Of a DNA stretch of 64,000 nt, positions 26,124 to 34,571 are shown one piece after another. The DNA lies in contig NZ_PHSN01000017.1 in the NCBI RefSeq assembly GCF_002871005.1, forward strand, positions 62,001 to 126,000, read 5' to 3'. Each line of letters opens with the position of its first letter. Position 1 is the stretch's first letter. The notes under the pieces are model-generated. The model saw only the letters and a list, made by a program, of their open reading frames with translations, ran no database searches and was not told where the DNA came from. Origin of the DNA: Acidimangrovimonas sediminis (GTDB lineage: Bacteria > Pseudomonadota > Alphaproteobacteria > Rhodobacterales > Rhodobacteraceae). The position numbers and the translations under genes were made by a program.

Positions 26124-26843
26124 TCAGCGACCGGCCTGCCGCGCCCACCACTGGTCGAAATTCTTCTGTGCGGCCTCCAGCGTCTCGGCGTTGAGGATCC
26201 TTGTCGTCATCGCCCGGCTGACGGCCCGGACACGCTTGTTGACGCCGTCGCCGAAACTCCTCTCCCCCACCCCGAGCTTTTCGTAGAGCGCGAGCAGCCG
26301 GTTCTGAACCGTACGCAGCGACATTCCCTGATGATCAGCGATCAGCCGGTCCTGCAACCCCAGCGCAAGGTCGATCAGCACGGCATATTCGCTTTCGCTG
26401 AGGGCCTCACCCGGCACCGCGGCCCGGTGCTGAAGCCGGTGGATCTGCTGATCGACGACAACCTGCCCCTCGAGCAGCACCGCGCGCAGGGCCAGCTTCA
26501 GCCTGTCGCGGCTGGTCGTCTTGAGGAGGTAGCCATAGGTGCCTTCCTCGGGCACGATCCGCGAGATGCCGCGGAAATACGCCTCGTCGGCATAGTTCGA
26601 CCAGAACAGGATCCGCATGCGGGGATGACGCGCCCAGATCGTGCGCGCCGTGTCGATGCCGTTGCGCCGCTCCATCTGAAGATCCATCACCACGCCGTCG
26701 AAATCGCTCTCGCGCTCCGCTGCCTCGCCTTCGACGCCATCGGTCGCGTGGATCGTCTCGGTCACCTCCGGCAGGGCCTCGGCGATCGAATCCTGAAGAA
26801 AGACGGCATGGAACTGGTCGTCCTCGACGATGAGGATCCTCAT
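26124..26843 (-). CDS. response regulator with LuxR/NarL-like output
   Basis: A 239-residue response regulator. The receiver domain shows the acidic pair in IVEDDQ, the phosphorylated Asp54 (VVMDLQM) and Lys108 (YLLKT). The C-terminal helix-turn-helix (SLRTVQNRLLALYEKLGV at about 175-192) is NarL-like but divergent, preceded by a long linker. It overlaps the kinase gene by four bases (ATGA), so the two are a cognate pair. The divergent sugar ABC operon is the likely target. Confidence 0.87.
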   Translation of the reverse strand: MRILIVEDDQFHAVFLQDSIAEALPEVTETIHATDGVEGEAAERESDFDGVVMDLQMERRNGIDTARTIWARHPRMRILFWSNYADEAYFRGISRIVPEEGTYGYLLKTTSRDRLKLALRAVLLEGQVVVDQQIHRLQHRAAVPGEALSESEYAVLIDLALGLQDRLIADHQGMSLRTVQNRLLALYEKLGVGERSFGDGVNKRVRAVSRAMTTRILNAETLEAAQKNFDQWWARQAGR

Positions 26844-28105
26844 TGCCGCACCTCCCGCCGATTCTTCTCGCCATGGCCCTTCCCGCCCCGCCCCGTCTCG
26901 AACACTCCGGCCTCCCGCGGGGGGGCCTCGTGCAGGGTGATCGACACCGCGGTGCCGGCCTCATGCGAGATCTGCAGATCGGCCGAGATCAGCCGGGCCC
27001 GGATGCGCATGTGCGACAGGCCGGATTGCCGGACCAGCGCGGCGGGGTCGAAGCCGCGGCCGTCATCCTCGATCCGCACGCGCAGACGCCCCGCCGCGGC
27101 CCGGTCGATCAGCACACGGATCAGACCGGCGCCAGAATGGCGGGCCGCGTTGTTGATCGCCTCCTGCGTCATGCGGAAAAGCGCGGTGCGAACCGTGGGG
27201 TCGAGACCGTCCACCGCCTCGTCGCTGCGGTCCAGCAGGTCGGTGGCCGCGCCCGCGCCGGTGGCCGCACGCGTGAGATGTTCGCGGACGGCATGGTTGA
27301 ACCCGAAGAGATCCAGAAGCGTCGGAACCGTCAGGTCGATGATCCGCCGCAGATCCTGGATGCAATCCGAGATCCGCGCACCGATCTCGGCCCGGTCGGG
27401 CACCACCCCCTCGCCGTCGAGCCGGCGCAGAAGGTGGGTCAGGTCGGCCAGCACCTCGTCGTGCAGATCCATTCCGATCCGCTGGCGCTGGTCTTCGAGC
27501 GCCTGCGTCAGCCCGAGCGCCCCCAGTCGCAGCCCCTCCTCGCGCGCCTGCGCCTCGGCGCGGATCACCGCCGCGTGGCGCGCCTTCTCTCCCGCCCGCA
27601 GCGCGTAGAAATAGGGGGCGAGCACATCGGACAGCTGGCGCACCTGCGCCAGATCGCGCGTCGAATAGCGGCCCTCCTCGACATGGGAGAAGTTGAGCGA
27701 ACCGATGACCTCGCCGCGGATCCGCATCGTCGCGTGAACCCGCGACCGCAGGCCATGTTCCAGGATCGGGCCGCAGGCGGCGCCGGGGAAGACCTGCCGC
27801 GGATCGCACATCGCGTTCGCCGTCAGCATCGTATCGACTTCGCCGGTCATCAGGGCCCGGACCGGCGAGGCGTTGAGGCGGGTGCGCCGGTCGGGCCAGC
27901 GGGTGCGCAGGCCCACCTCGTAGCTGACCAGCCAGCCGGGCGCATCGTGCAGGCAGATGTCGGCATGGGTGAAGGGAAGGATCGCGCGCATCTCGTCCGC
28001 GACCGCGTCCAGCGCGCCGCGTACTTCGACCTCCCCCGCCAGATGTGCGGAAATCCGCAACAGGATATCGCGCGCGTCGGGCGCGCCCGCGGCTGAATGT
28101 CTCAC
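26840..28105 (-). CDS. GAF-domain sensor histidine kinase (HisKA_3 type)
   Basis: A 421-residue soluble kinase with no membrane helices. A GAF domain spans about residues 12-170. The HisKA_3 dimerisation domain has the phosphoacceptor His215 in GMDLHDEVLADL. The HATPase domain shows TQEAINNAARHSGA and EDDGRGFD. The start is placed at the GTG at 28105, which has GGGAGG five bases upstream; a GTG 18 bases earlier is less likely. As a cytosolic sensor it probably binds an intracellular metabolite or cofactor. Its partner is the overlapping response regulator. Confidence 0.87.
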   Translation of the reverse strand: MRHSAAGAPDARDILLRISAHLAGEVEVRGALDAVADEMRAILPFTHADICLHDAPGWLVSYEVGLRTRWPDRRTRLNASPVRALMTGEVDTMLTANAMCDPRQVFPGAACGPILEHGLRSRVHATMRIRGEVIGSLNFSHVEEGRYSTRDLAQVRQLSDVLAPYFYALRAGEKARHAAVIRAEAQAREEGLRLGALGLTQALEDQRQRIGMDLHDEVLADLTHLLRRLDGEGVVPDRAEIGARISDCIQDLRRIIDLTVPTLLDLFGFNHAVREHLTRAATGAGAATDLLDRSDEAVDGLDPTVRTALFRMTQEAINNAARHSGAGLIRVLIDRAAAGRLRVRIEDDGRGFDPAALVRQSGLSHMRIRARLISADLQISHEAGTAVSITLHEAPPREAGVFETGRGGKGHGEKNRREVRQ

Positions 28106-28190
28106 GCTGTCCTCCCTGCGCACAGCTGCGTCGGGCCTCAGGATGCCTCCGGCGGGGGCGCGTTGAAAAGGGGAATACCCGGCAAAAATC

Positions 28191-28218
28191 TGCGGGAACC
28201 CGCAAACGGATATGCGGG
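28191..28218. promoter_or_regulatory. TGCGGG half-site cluster upstream of the sugar ABC operon
   Basis: TGCGGG-AA-CCCGCA at 28191-28204 is a perfect palindrome, followed by a third TGCGGG at 28213-28218. It lies between the two-component genes and the ABC operon, about 100 bases before the binding-protein start. A NarL-type regulator binding site is a reasonable guess. Confidence 0.4.
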
Positions 28219-28313
28219 CAGGTGCCTTTACGATCGCCGCGGCCCTGCGTCAGCATGCGCAGGTCGGGACCGGATCCACACGGTGCATGCCCGACAAGAG
28301 GGAGGAGACCAAC

Positions 28314-29318
28314 ATGAAGAAGCTGCTGCTTGGAGCGGCCTGCGTAGCCCTGTCCGTGGCTCCGGCCGTCGCCGACACCGCGTCGAAGAAGATCGCGCTT
28401 TCCAACAACTACGCCGGCAACTCGTGGCGCCAGGCCATGCTGCAAAGCTGGAAGACCGTCACCGACCAGGCCATCAAGGACAAGAAGATCGGCCAGGCCG
28501 ACGCCTTCACCACGTCGGAGAACCAGGCCACGGAACAGGCCGCGCAAATCCAGAACATGATCCTGCAGGGCTATGACGCCATCGTTCTCGACGCGGCTTC
28601 GCCCACGGCGCTGAACGGCGCGGTAAAGGAGGCCTGCAACGCCGGGATCAAGGTGATCTCGTTCGACGGCATCGTCACGGCGCCCTGCGCCTGGCGGGTG
28701 GTCGTCGATTTCCAGAAATGGGGCCGGGACGAGGTCGACTACCTCGCCAAGCGGCTGCCGGACGGCGGCAACCTGCTGGAAGTTCGCGGCCTTGCCGGCA
28801 CCTCGATCGACAAGGAGATCTCGAAGGGGATCCATGACGAGGTGCAGAAGTATCCCAAGTTCAAGATCGTCGGATCGGTGCACGGCAACTGGGCCCAGGA
28901 CGTGGCGCAGAAGGCGGTGGCGGGCGTGCTGCCCTCGCTGCCCAAGATCGCAGGCGTCGTGACCCAGGGCGGCGACGGTTATGGCACCGCTATGGCGTTC
29001 AAGGCAGCAGGCCGGCCCGAGCCGATCATCATCATGGGCAACCGCGAGGACGAGCTGTCCTGGTGGAAGCAGGAGCATGCCGAGAACGGCTACACCACGA
29101 TGTCGGCGTCGATCGCGCCGGGCATTGCGACGCTGGCCTTCTGGGTGGCGCAGCAGATCCTCGACGGCAAGGACGTGCCCAAGGACGTGAGCGTGCCGTT
29201 CCTGACCGTCACTCAGGACACGCTCGACAACGCCCTGAAAACCACGCCGAAGGGGTCGGTGGCGAACAAGAACTATACCCAGGCCGACGTGCAGGCCATC
29301 CTCGCCAAGGGCAAGTGA
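28314..29318 (+). CDS. sugar ABC transporter periplasmic binding protein (RbsB/CUT2-like)
   Basis: A 334-residue exported protein with a signal peptide at residues 1-20 ending APAVA. It has the periplasmic-binding-protein type 1 fold: [18 protein letters not shown], then [19 protein letters not shown], then [21 protein letters not shown] sits upstream of the ATG at 28314. It is the first gene of a five-gene operon with a CUT2-type ATPase, two permeases and an SMP-30 lactonase. The ligand is probably a monosaccharide or polyol. Confidence 0.9.
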   Translation: MKKLLLGAACVALSVAPAVADTASKKIALSNNYAGNSWRQAMLQSWKTVTDQAIKDKKIGQADAFTTSENQATEQAAQIQNMILQGYDAIVLDAASPTALNGAVKEACNAGIKVISFDGIVTAPCAWRVVVDFQKWGRDEVDYLAKRLPDGGNLLEVRGLAGTSIDKEISKGIHDEVQKYPKFKIVGSVHGNWAQDVAQKAVAGVLPSLPKIAGVVTQGGDGYGTAMAFKAAGRPEPIIIMGNREDELSWWKQEHAENGYTTMSASIAPGIATLAFWVAQQILDGKDVPKDVSVPFLTVTQDTLDNALKTTPKGSVANKNYTQADVQAILAKGK

Positions 29319-29322
29319 CGGC

Positions 29323-30765
29323 ATGACCGGAAAGGAACAGGGCGGCGCAGCGGTCGTCGCCCTGACCGATGTGGCAAAGCATTTCGGGTCGGTCAGGGCA
29401 TTGAACGGGGTCAGCCTCGAGATCCGGGCGGGGGAATGCCTCAGCCTGGTCGGACACAACGGCGCGGGCAAGTCCACGCTGGTGAACATCGTCAACGGCA
29501 CGCTGCGCCCCTCGTCGGGCGAGCTGGCGTTTCCGCGCGCCGGCGACGCGGCGGCGGCGAAGGCCGGGATCCGCTCGGTGTTCCAGGAACTCTCGCTCTG
29601 CCCGAACCTGACGGTCGCGGAAAACCTGAGGATTTCGCATTCCGCCCTGCGCGGGATCGGATGGCGGCGCAAGGCCGCGGCAGAGATCGGCCAGAGCCTC
29701 GACACCGTCTTTCCCGGTCACGGGATCGACCCGATGGTGACCGTGGACAGCCTGACGATCGCCGAACGCCAGATGGTCGAGATCGCGATCGGCTTCGCCC
29801 CCCGGGGCGGCGCGGCAGAGTTGGTGATCCTCGACGAGCCGACATCGGCGCTGGACGCGGGGATCGCCGAGCAGCTTCTGACGCATATCCGCCGGTTCTG
29901 CGCCGGGGGCGGCGCGGTCATCTTCATTTCCCACATGCTGGGCGAGGTATTCGACGTCGCCTCGCGCATCCTGGTGATGAAGGACGGCCTGGTCGTCGCC
30001 GATCGCGCGGCCGGCGCCTTCACCCGTGAAAGCCTTGTCGCAGCGATGGGTCATGTCGCGGCTGACGCCCCCGAGGAAAGCACGGCCTCGGAACGCGCCC
30101 TTGGCGATGAGGTCGTGCGGACCGACCGGGGGCTGAGCGCGCGCAAGGGCGAGATCGTCGGACTTGCCGGGCTTGCCGGCCATGGCCAGGCCGAGGCACT
30201 GGCCCGGCTCTATCTCGGGTCGACCTCGTCGTGGAAAAGCCCGCGCGAACCGCGGATGGTCTTTGTCGCCGGGGACCGCCCGCGCGACGGCGTGCTGCCG
30301 TTGTGGTCGATCCTGCGCAATGCCTCGGCCTCGATCCTGCCGCGGATCACCCGGCACGGCCTCGTCGACCGCGCCGCCGAAGAGCAGGTCGCGGCCGAAT
30401 GGAAGCAGCGGATCGGGATCCGCACCGACGACCTGGCCAACCCGATCCTGTCGCTGTCGGGCGGCAACCAGCAGAAGGTCCTGTTCGCGCGGGCGCTCGC
30501 CTCCACCGCGCCGATCGTGGTGATGGACGACCCGATGCGCGGCGTCGACGTCGGCACCAAGCGCGACGTCTACACGATGATCCGGGCCGAAGCCGCGCGC
30601 GGCCGCACCTTCCTCTGGTACTCCACCGAGACCGAGGAGATCTGCGAATGCGACCGCGTGTTCGTCTACCGCAACGGCACGATTTCGGCCGAGCTGACCG
30701 GCACCGACATCTGCGAGGAGAAGATCCTCGAAGCGTCGTTCGAACTGCAGGAGACCGGCACATGA
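29323..30765 (+). CDS. sugar ABC transporter ATPase, double NBD (RbsA/CUT2-like)
   Basis: A 480-residue protein with two nucleotide-binding halves. The first has Walker [10 protein letters not shown] and Walker [13 protein letters not shown]. The second half is degenerate at Walker A, which is typical of this family, but keeps [15 protein letters not shown] and [11 protein letters not shown]. The ATG lies five bases after the binding-protein stop, and the stop overlaps the first permease gene. It energises uptake by the pair of permeases. Confidence 0.9.
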   Translation: MTGKEQGGAAVVALTDVAKHFGSVRALNGVSLEIRAGECLSLVGHNGAGKSTLVNIVNGTLRPSSGELAFPRAGDAAAAKAGIRSVFQELSLCPNLTVAENLRISHSALRGIGWRRKAAAEIGQSLDTVFPGHGIDPMVTVDSLTIAERQMVEIAIGFAPRGGAAELVILDEPTSALDAGIAEQLLTHIRRFCAGGGAVIFISHMLGEVFDVASRILVMKDGLVVADRAAGAFTRESLVAAMGHVAADAPEESTASERALGDEVVRTDRGLSARKGEIVGLAGLAGHGQAEALARLYLGSTSSWKSPREPRMVFVAGDRPRDGVLPLWSILRNASASILPRITRHGLVDRAAEEQVAAEWKQRIGIRTDDLANPILSLSGGNQQKVLFARALASTAPIVVMDDPMRGVDVGTKRDVYTMIRAEAARGRTFLWYSTETEEICECDRVFVYRNGTISAELTGTDICEEKILEASFELQETGT

Positions 30766-31694
30766 CACGCCTTTTCGCGCGCCACCGGATCCTGCTGCCG
30801 GTCATCTCGCTTGCGGTGCTGCTGGCGCTGACCTTCTGGCTTCAGCCGCGAGCGATGAGCTATTTCGGCATGAACCTGCTGTTCAACCTCGCGGTGCCGA
30901 TCGCGCTGGCGACGGTGGCGCAGATGTTCATCATCAAGGTCAACGACATCGACCTGTCGATCGGCGCCTTCGTCAGCCTCGTCGCCTGCCTCACCGCGAC
31001 GGTTCTGGTGCAGCAGCCGCTGCTGGGTGTGCTTGCCCTCGCGGCGCTGGTGCTGGCTTATGCCGGGATGGGCGCCATCGTGCGGGCGCTGGAGCTTCCG
31101 GCGATCGTCGTCACGCTGGGCATGTCCTTCGTCTGGGGCGGCCTTGCGCTGTTCATCCTGCCCAGCCCCGGCGGCGAAAGCCCCGAGTGGCTGAGCGCGC
31201 TGATGTCGGTGAAGCCGCCGGTGCTTCCGATGGCGGTCTGGGCCGCGGCGGTGATCGCGGCGGTGACCCATCTGATCGCGATCCGGTCCGGGATCGGCAC
31301 CGTCCTGCGCGGCGTCGGCGGCAACGCGCGGGCGGTGGCGCGGGCCGGCTGGCCGGTGGTGCGGCTGACGGCGCTGGCCTACGGTTTAGCCGGGCTGTTC
31401 GGCGTGCTGTCGGGCATGGCGCTGACCGGGCTGACGACCTCGGCCGGGGCCGACGTCGCCTCGCGCTACACGCTTTTGTCCATCGCCGGCGTCATCCTGG
31501 GCGGGGGGGAGTTCGTCGGTGGCCGCGTCTCGCCGACCGGCGCCGTGCTCGGGGCGTTTACCCTCGCGCTGGCGGCGTCACTCCTGTCCTTCATGCGCCT
31601 GTCGCCCGATTGGCAGATCGGGTCGCAGGGCGCGATCCTCATCCTCGTGCTGACGGCCCGGCTGATCTTCACCCGCCGCGGCGCCACCCGCTGA
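30762..31694 (+). CDS. sugar ABC transporter permease (CUT2-type), first subunit
   Basis: A 310-residue polytopic inner-membrane protein of the BPD_transp_2 family, with about nine hydrophobic helices. Family segments are [18 protein letters not shown] and [15 protein letters not shown], then [20 protein letters not shown]. The start overlaps the ATPase stop (ATGA). A longer in-frame stretch upstream reads through the ATPase gene and was discarded. It forms a heterodimeric pore with the next gene product. Confidence 0.88.
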   Translation: MTRLFARHRILLPVISLAVLLALTFWLQPRAMSYFGMNLLFNLAVPIALATVAQMFIIKVNDIDLSIGAFVSLVACLTATVLVQQPLLGVLALAALVLAYAGMGAIVRALELPAIVVTLGMSFVWGGLALFILPSPGGESPEWLSALMSVKPPVLPMAVWAAAVIAAVTHLIAIRSGIGTVLRGVGGNARAVARAGWPVVRLTALAYGLAGLFGVLSGMALTGLTTSAGADVASRYTLLSIAGVILGGGEFVGGRVSPTGAVLGAFTLALAASLLSFMRLSPDWQIGSQGAILILVLTARLIFTRRGATR

Positions 31695-31705
31695 AAGGAA
31701 CCCCG

Positions 31706-32644
31706 ATGCCTGCGCTCTTTTCCCGCGCCTGGATCTGGTCCTGGCTTGCCACCATCGTCGTCTTCGGCCTGACGCTGACCCTGACCGGGCGCAACGGCGC
31801 CGGGGGCCTCGCCTATGCCGCCCTCGCCTTCGGCGCCTTCTCGGTGATCGTGGGGCTTGGCCAGATGCTGGTGATCACCCTCGGCCCCGGCAACGTCGAT
31901 CTTTCCATCCCCGCGGTGATGACGCTGTCCGGCACGCTCGCCCTGAAGGCGATGGATGCCGCCCCGGGCACCGCCTTCCTCGGTCTCGCCGTCGCGCTGC
32001 TGGCGGGGCTTGCCACGGGGCTTGCGAATTACATCCTGATCGCCGCGCTGCGATTGCCGCCGATCATCGCCACGCTGGCCGCTTCGCTGGTCTATCAGTC
32101 GGTGGCGATCTGGTCGAACCGGGGGCTGCGGATCAAGCCCCCCGAGGCGCTGGCCGATTTCGCCACAGGCCGCAGCCTCGGGGTGCCGAACGTGGCGCTC
32201 GTGGCGCTGGTGCTGTCGGTCGCGGTCTGGATCGTGCTGGAGCGCGGGGCGTTCGGGCGCTGGCTGCTTGCCTCGGGCCAGAACATGCGCGCGGCACGGC
32301 TGGCCGGGATGCCGGTGGAGCGGGTTCGCGCCACCACCTATGTCACCGTCGCGCTGTTCGCGGGCCTGGGCGGGTATCTTCTGGCCAGCTTCTCGGGCGG
32401 GGCCTCGCTCGACATGGGACAGGAATACCTTCTCACCTCGATCGCGGTGGTCGTCATCGGCGGCACCTCGATCGCCGGCGGACATTCGAACGTGCCGGGG
32501 ATCTGGGGCGGCGCGCTGTTCATGTTCCTCGTCGTCTCCATGCTGAATTCCTACGGCCTGGGCGCCGGCATCCGCATGGTCCTGACCGGTCTCATCATCA
32601 TCGGCATCGTCATCGCGGCCAACGGCAGGAGGGCGCGGAGATGA
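31706..32644 (+). CDS. sugar ABC transporter permease (CUT2-type), second subunit
   Basis: A 312-residue polytopic permease paralogous to the preceding one. Conserved segments are MLVITLGPGNVDLSIPAVMT, ASGQNMRAARLAGMPVERV and VIGGTSIAGGHSNVPGIWGG. AAAGGAA sits seven bases before the ATG at 31706. The stop overlaps the lactonase start (ATGA). Confidence 0.88.
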   Translation: MPALFSRAWIWSWLATIVVFGLTLTLTGRNGAGGLAYAALAFGAFSVIVGLGQMLVITLGPGNVDLSIPAVMTLSGTLALKAMDAAPGTAFLGLAVALLAGLATGLANYILIAALRLPPIIATLAASLVYQSVAIWSNRGLRIKPPEALADFATGRSLGVPNVALVALVLSVAVWIVLERGAFGRWLLASGQNMRAARLAGMPVERVRATTYVTVALFAGLGGYLLASFSGGASLDMGQEYLLTSIAVVVIGGTSIAGGHSNVPGIWGGALFMFLVVSMLNSYGLGAGIRMVLTGLIIIGIVIAANGRRARR

Positions 32645-33573
32645 TCACGCTTCCCGAACATCTGGAAATCCGCGACCCGCGGTTCCTCGACTTCATCCAT
32701 CCCATGGCGCAGCTGGAGCGTCTTGCCACCGGCTTCACCTGGACCGAGGGGCCGGTGTGGTTCGGGGATCACGGCTGCGTGCTGTTCTCGGACATCCCGA
32801 GCCGGCGCATCCTGCGCTGGAGCGATACGGGCGGGCTGACCGTCTTCCGCGAGAATTCCGGCTTCAACAACGGCAATACGCGCGACGAGGTCGGGCGGCT
32901 GATCGGCTGCCGCCACGGCTTTCGCGACGTGGTCCGGACCGAATGGGATGGCAGCCTGACAATCCTTGCATCGGACCATGACGGATGCCGCCTCAACTCG
33001 CCCAACGACGTGGTGGTCACCTCGGACGGGACGGTCTGGTTCACCGATCCGACCTACGGCATCCTCGGCGATTTCGAAGGCTTCCGCGCCACGCCCGAAC
33101 AGGGCGCCCGCCACGTCTTTCGCCTGAGCCCGGGCGGCGCGCCCGAGCCGGTGATCAGCGATTTCACCCAGCCCAACGGCCTTGCCTTCTCCCCCGATGA
33201 ACGCAGGCTCTATGTCGCCGAAAGCGGCAAGAGCCACGACGATACGGTCCCAGCGGTGATCCGTCAGTTCGACCTGGGCGACGACGGCAGTCTGCGGGAC
33301 GCCGGGGTGCTGGCCGAGCTCGATTGCGGCTTCCCCGACGGCCTGCGCGTCGATCGTCTGGGCAACGTCTGGTCCTCGGCCCGTGACGGGGTGCATTGCT
33401 TTACCCCGTCGGGGGCGCTTCTGGGCAAGATCCTGATCCCCGAGACGGTCGCCAACCTGTGCTTCGGCGGCGCCGACGGGCAGCGGCTGTTCATCACCGC
33501 GACGACATCGCTCTACCGCATCTACGTGGGCGTGAAGGGCGCCGAGCCCTGGACCCGGTCCCACCTCGGGTGA
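32641..33573 (+). CDS. SMP-30/gluconolactonase-family lactonase
   Basis: A 310-residue six-bladed beta-propeller. Calcium/zinc ligands are expected at Glu in FTWTEGPVWF, Asn in NSPNDVVVTSDG (preceded by RL) and Asp in FPDGLRVD, all present. The family hydrolyses aldonolactones. Its coupling to a sugar importer suggests that the imported sugar is oxidised to a lactone and opened by this enzyme, as in non-phosphorylative sugar pathways. The dehydrogenase is not in this operon. Confidence 0.88.
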   Translation: MITLPEHLEIRDPRFLDFIHPMAQLERLATGFTWTEGPVWFGDHGCVLFSDIPSRRILRWSDTGGLTVFRENSGFNNGNTRDEVGRLIGCRHGFRDVVRTEWDGSLTILASDHDGCRLNSPNDVVVTSDGTVWFTDPTYGILGDFEGFRATPEQGARHVFRLSPGGAPEPVISDFTQPNGLAFSPDERRLYVAESGKSHDDTVPAVIRQFDLGDDGSLRDAGVLAELDCGFPDGLRVDRLGNVWSSARDGVHCFTPSGALLGKILIPETVANLCFGGADGQRLFITATTSLYRIYVGVKGAEPWTRSHLG

Positions 33574-33584
33574 TCCGGGCCCGA

Positions 33585-33598
33585 TGCCCCGTGGGGCA
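33585..33598 (+). terminator. hairpin after the sugar ABC operon
   Basis: TGCCCC-GT-GGGGCA lies 12 bases after the lactonase stop, between convergent genes. A second weaker stem, GCCGC/GCGGC, lies just beyond. No T-tract follows. Confidence 0.4.
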
Positions 33599-33630
33599 CC
33601 GGCCGATTGGCGGGGGCCGCTCCGCGCGGC

Positions 33631-34263
33631 TCAGCGCTCCTGCAACTCGGCGATCACCCTTTGCCGGATACGCTTTCGCTCCGCCCGGCCGGCGATCTGG
33701 TCGGTCTGCGGAAACCGTGGGATGATCGACCATGGATCCGTGCCGGTATCTATGCGGAACGCGCGGTTCGCCGCGATCTCGAGGTTGTCGCCGCCAAAGG
33801 CGCAGACCACCATGATCTCCATCCCCTCGACCGCATCGTCATGCCGGGCCAGCGCGCTGTCCTCGTCGGAATGCCGGGAGGTGACGTCCATGAGGTTGCG
33901 AAAGCTGCCGAGGCTGAGGAACGCCCCCTGCTTCAGCGGCCCCTGCGCGGTCACGCCCTTGGGCTGGTCGCGCCCGGTGTCCTGAAAGATCTCGCGGTCG
34001 GTGATGGTAGCCGAGAAGCTGCCGCCGCGGTAGTGCACCGTACAATAGACGCTTTGCGGATAGACCGGCTCCTGGCTCATGTTCGAGACGATGCATTGCG
34101 CGTCGATATCGGACCCCATCGCACGGTTGATCAGCACGCGCGGAGAGCGCGCCTGCCGATAGGTCGTGACGAAGATCTGCAGGTAGACCACCCAGACCGC
34201 CAGCATGCCGCCATTGATCGCCACGTTCAGCAGGGCGCTGTGGGCGGAAATCCAATCCAACAC
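33631..34263 (-). CDS. hypothetical single-span membrane protein
   Basis: A 210-residue protein I do not recognise. An N-terminal hydrophobic helix at about residues 10-32 (AINGGMLAVWVVYLQIFVTT) anchors it, followed by a cytosolic or periplasmic beta-rich domain with no cysteine-rich or catalytic motif apparent. The start is GTG at 34263, supported by AAGGAGG seven bases upstream. It is divergent from the first flavoprotein and convergent with the lactonase gene. The shape suggests a small membrane-bound stress or envelope protein, but no function can be assigned. Confidence 0.7.
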   Translation of the reverse strand: MLDWISAHSALLNVAINGGMLAVWVVYLQIFVTTYRQARSPRVLINRAMGSDIDAQCIVSNMSQEPVYPQSVYCTVHYRGGSFSATITDREIFQDTGRDQPKGVTAQGPLKQGAFLSLGSFRNLMDVTSRHSDEDSALARHDDAVEGMEIMVVCAFGGDNLEIAANRAFRIDTGTDPWSIIPRFPQTDQIAGRAERKRIRQRVIAELQER

Positions 34264-34571
34264 GTCGCTTCCTCCTTCCGTCGCGCGGCACGCGGGGGTC
34301 CGCTCCGCGCTCCATTGCCGGGCCGCATTGACGGGCCGCATTCGCCGCAATCACTCCTTGAACCCGCCGGAGGCAGGTTCGTTCCAATGCAGCGGGGATG
34401 TCGCGTGCCGGCCTCGAAACGCGGGTCGGGCGCGGCGCCCTCTTCACGACTGCGTGCGCCCCCGCGAAACTTGATCCACGTCAACGAGTTGCCCGCCGCC
34501 CTGACTATCTTCGGCGACTGACAGGCGGCGCCGCTCCGGGTGTCCGCATCAAGCCGAGAAGGATCATGGAC
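34264..34571. promoter_or_regulatory. divergent intergenic region upstream of the first flavoprotein
   Basis: About 308 bases between the small membrane protein and the flavoprotein. Its main recognisable element is the FNR/FixK-type box at 34471-34484. Elsewhere it is GC-rich without obvious small genes. Short upstream frames are not convincing. Confidence 0.55.
34471..34484 (+). promoter_or_regulatory. FNR/FixK-type box
   Basis: TTGATCCACGTCAA matches the TTGA-N6-TCAA core recognised by FNR/FixK/Dnr regulators in alphaproteobacteria. Its centre is about 94 bases before the flavoprotein ATG, which is compatible with activation if the transcript starts near 34520. It implies higher expression at low oxygen. 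Confidence 0.65.

Noticed and set aside
27063-29705. An 880-codon minus-strand frame spanning the kinase and the sugar binding-protein gene
   Set aside because: It is a shadow in the wrong frame; the genuine genes on each strand have complete domains and good starts.
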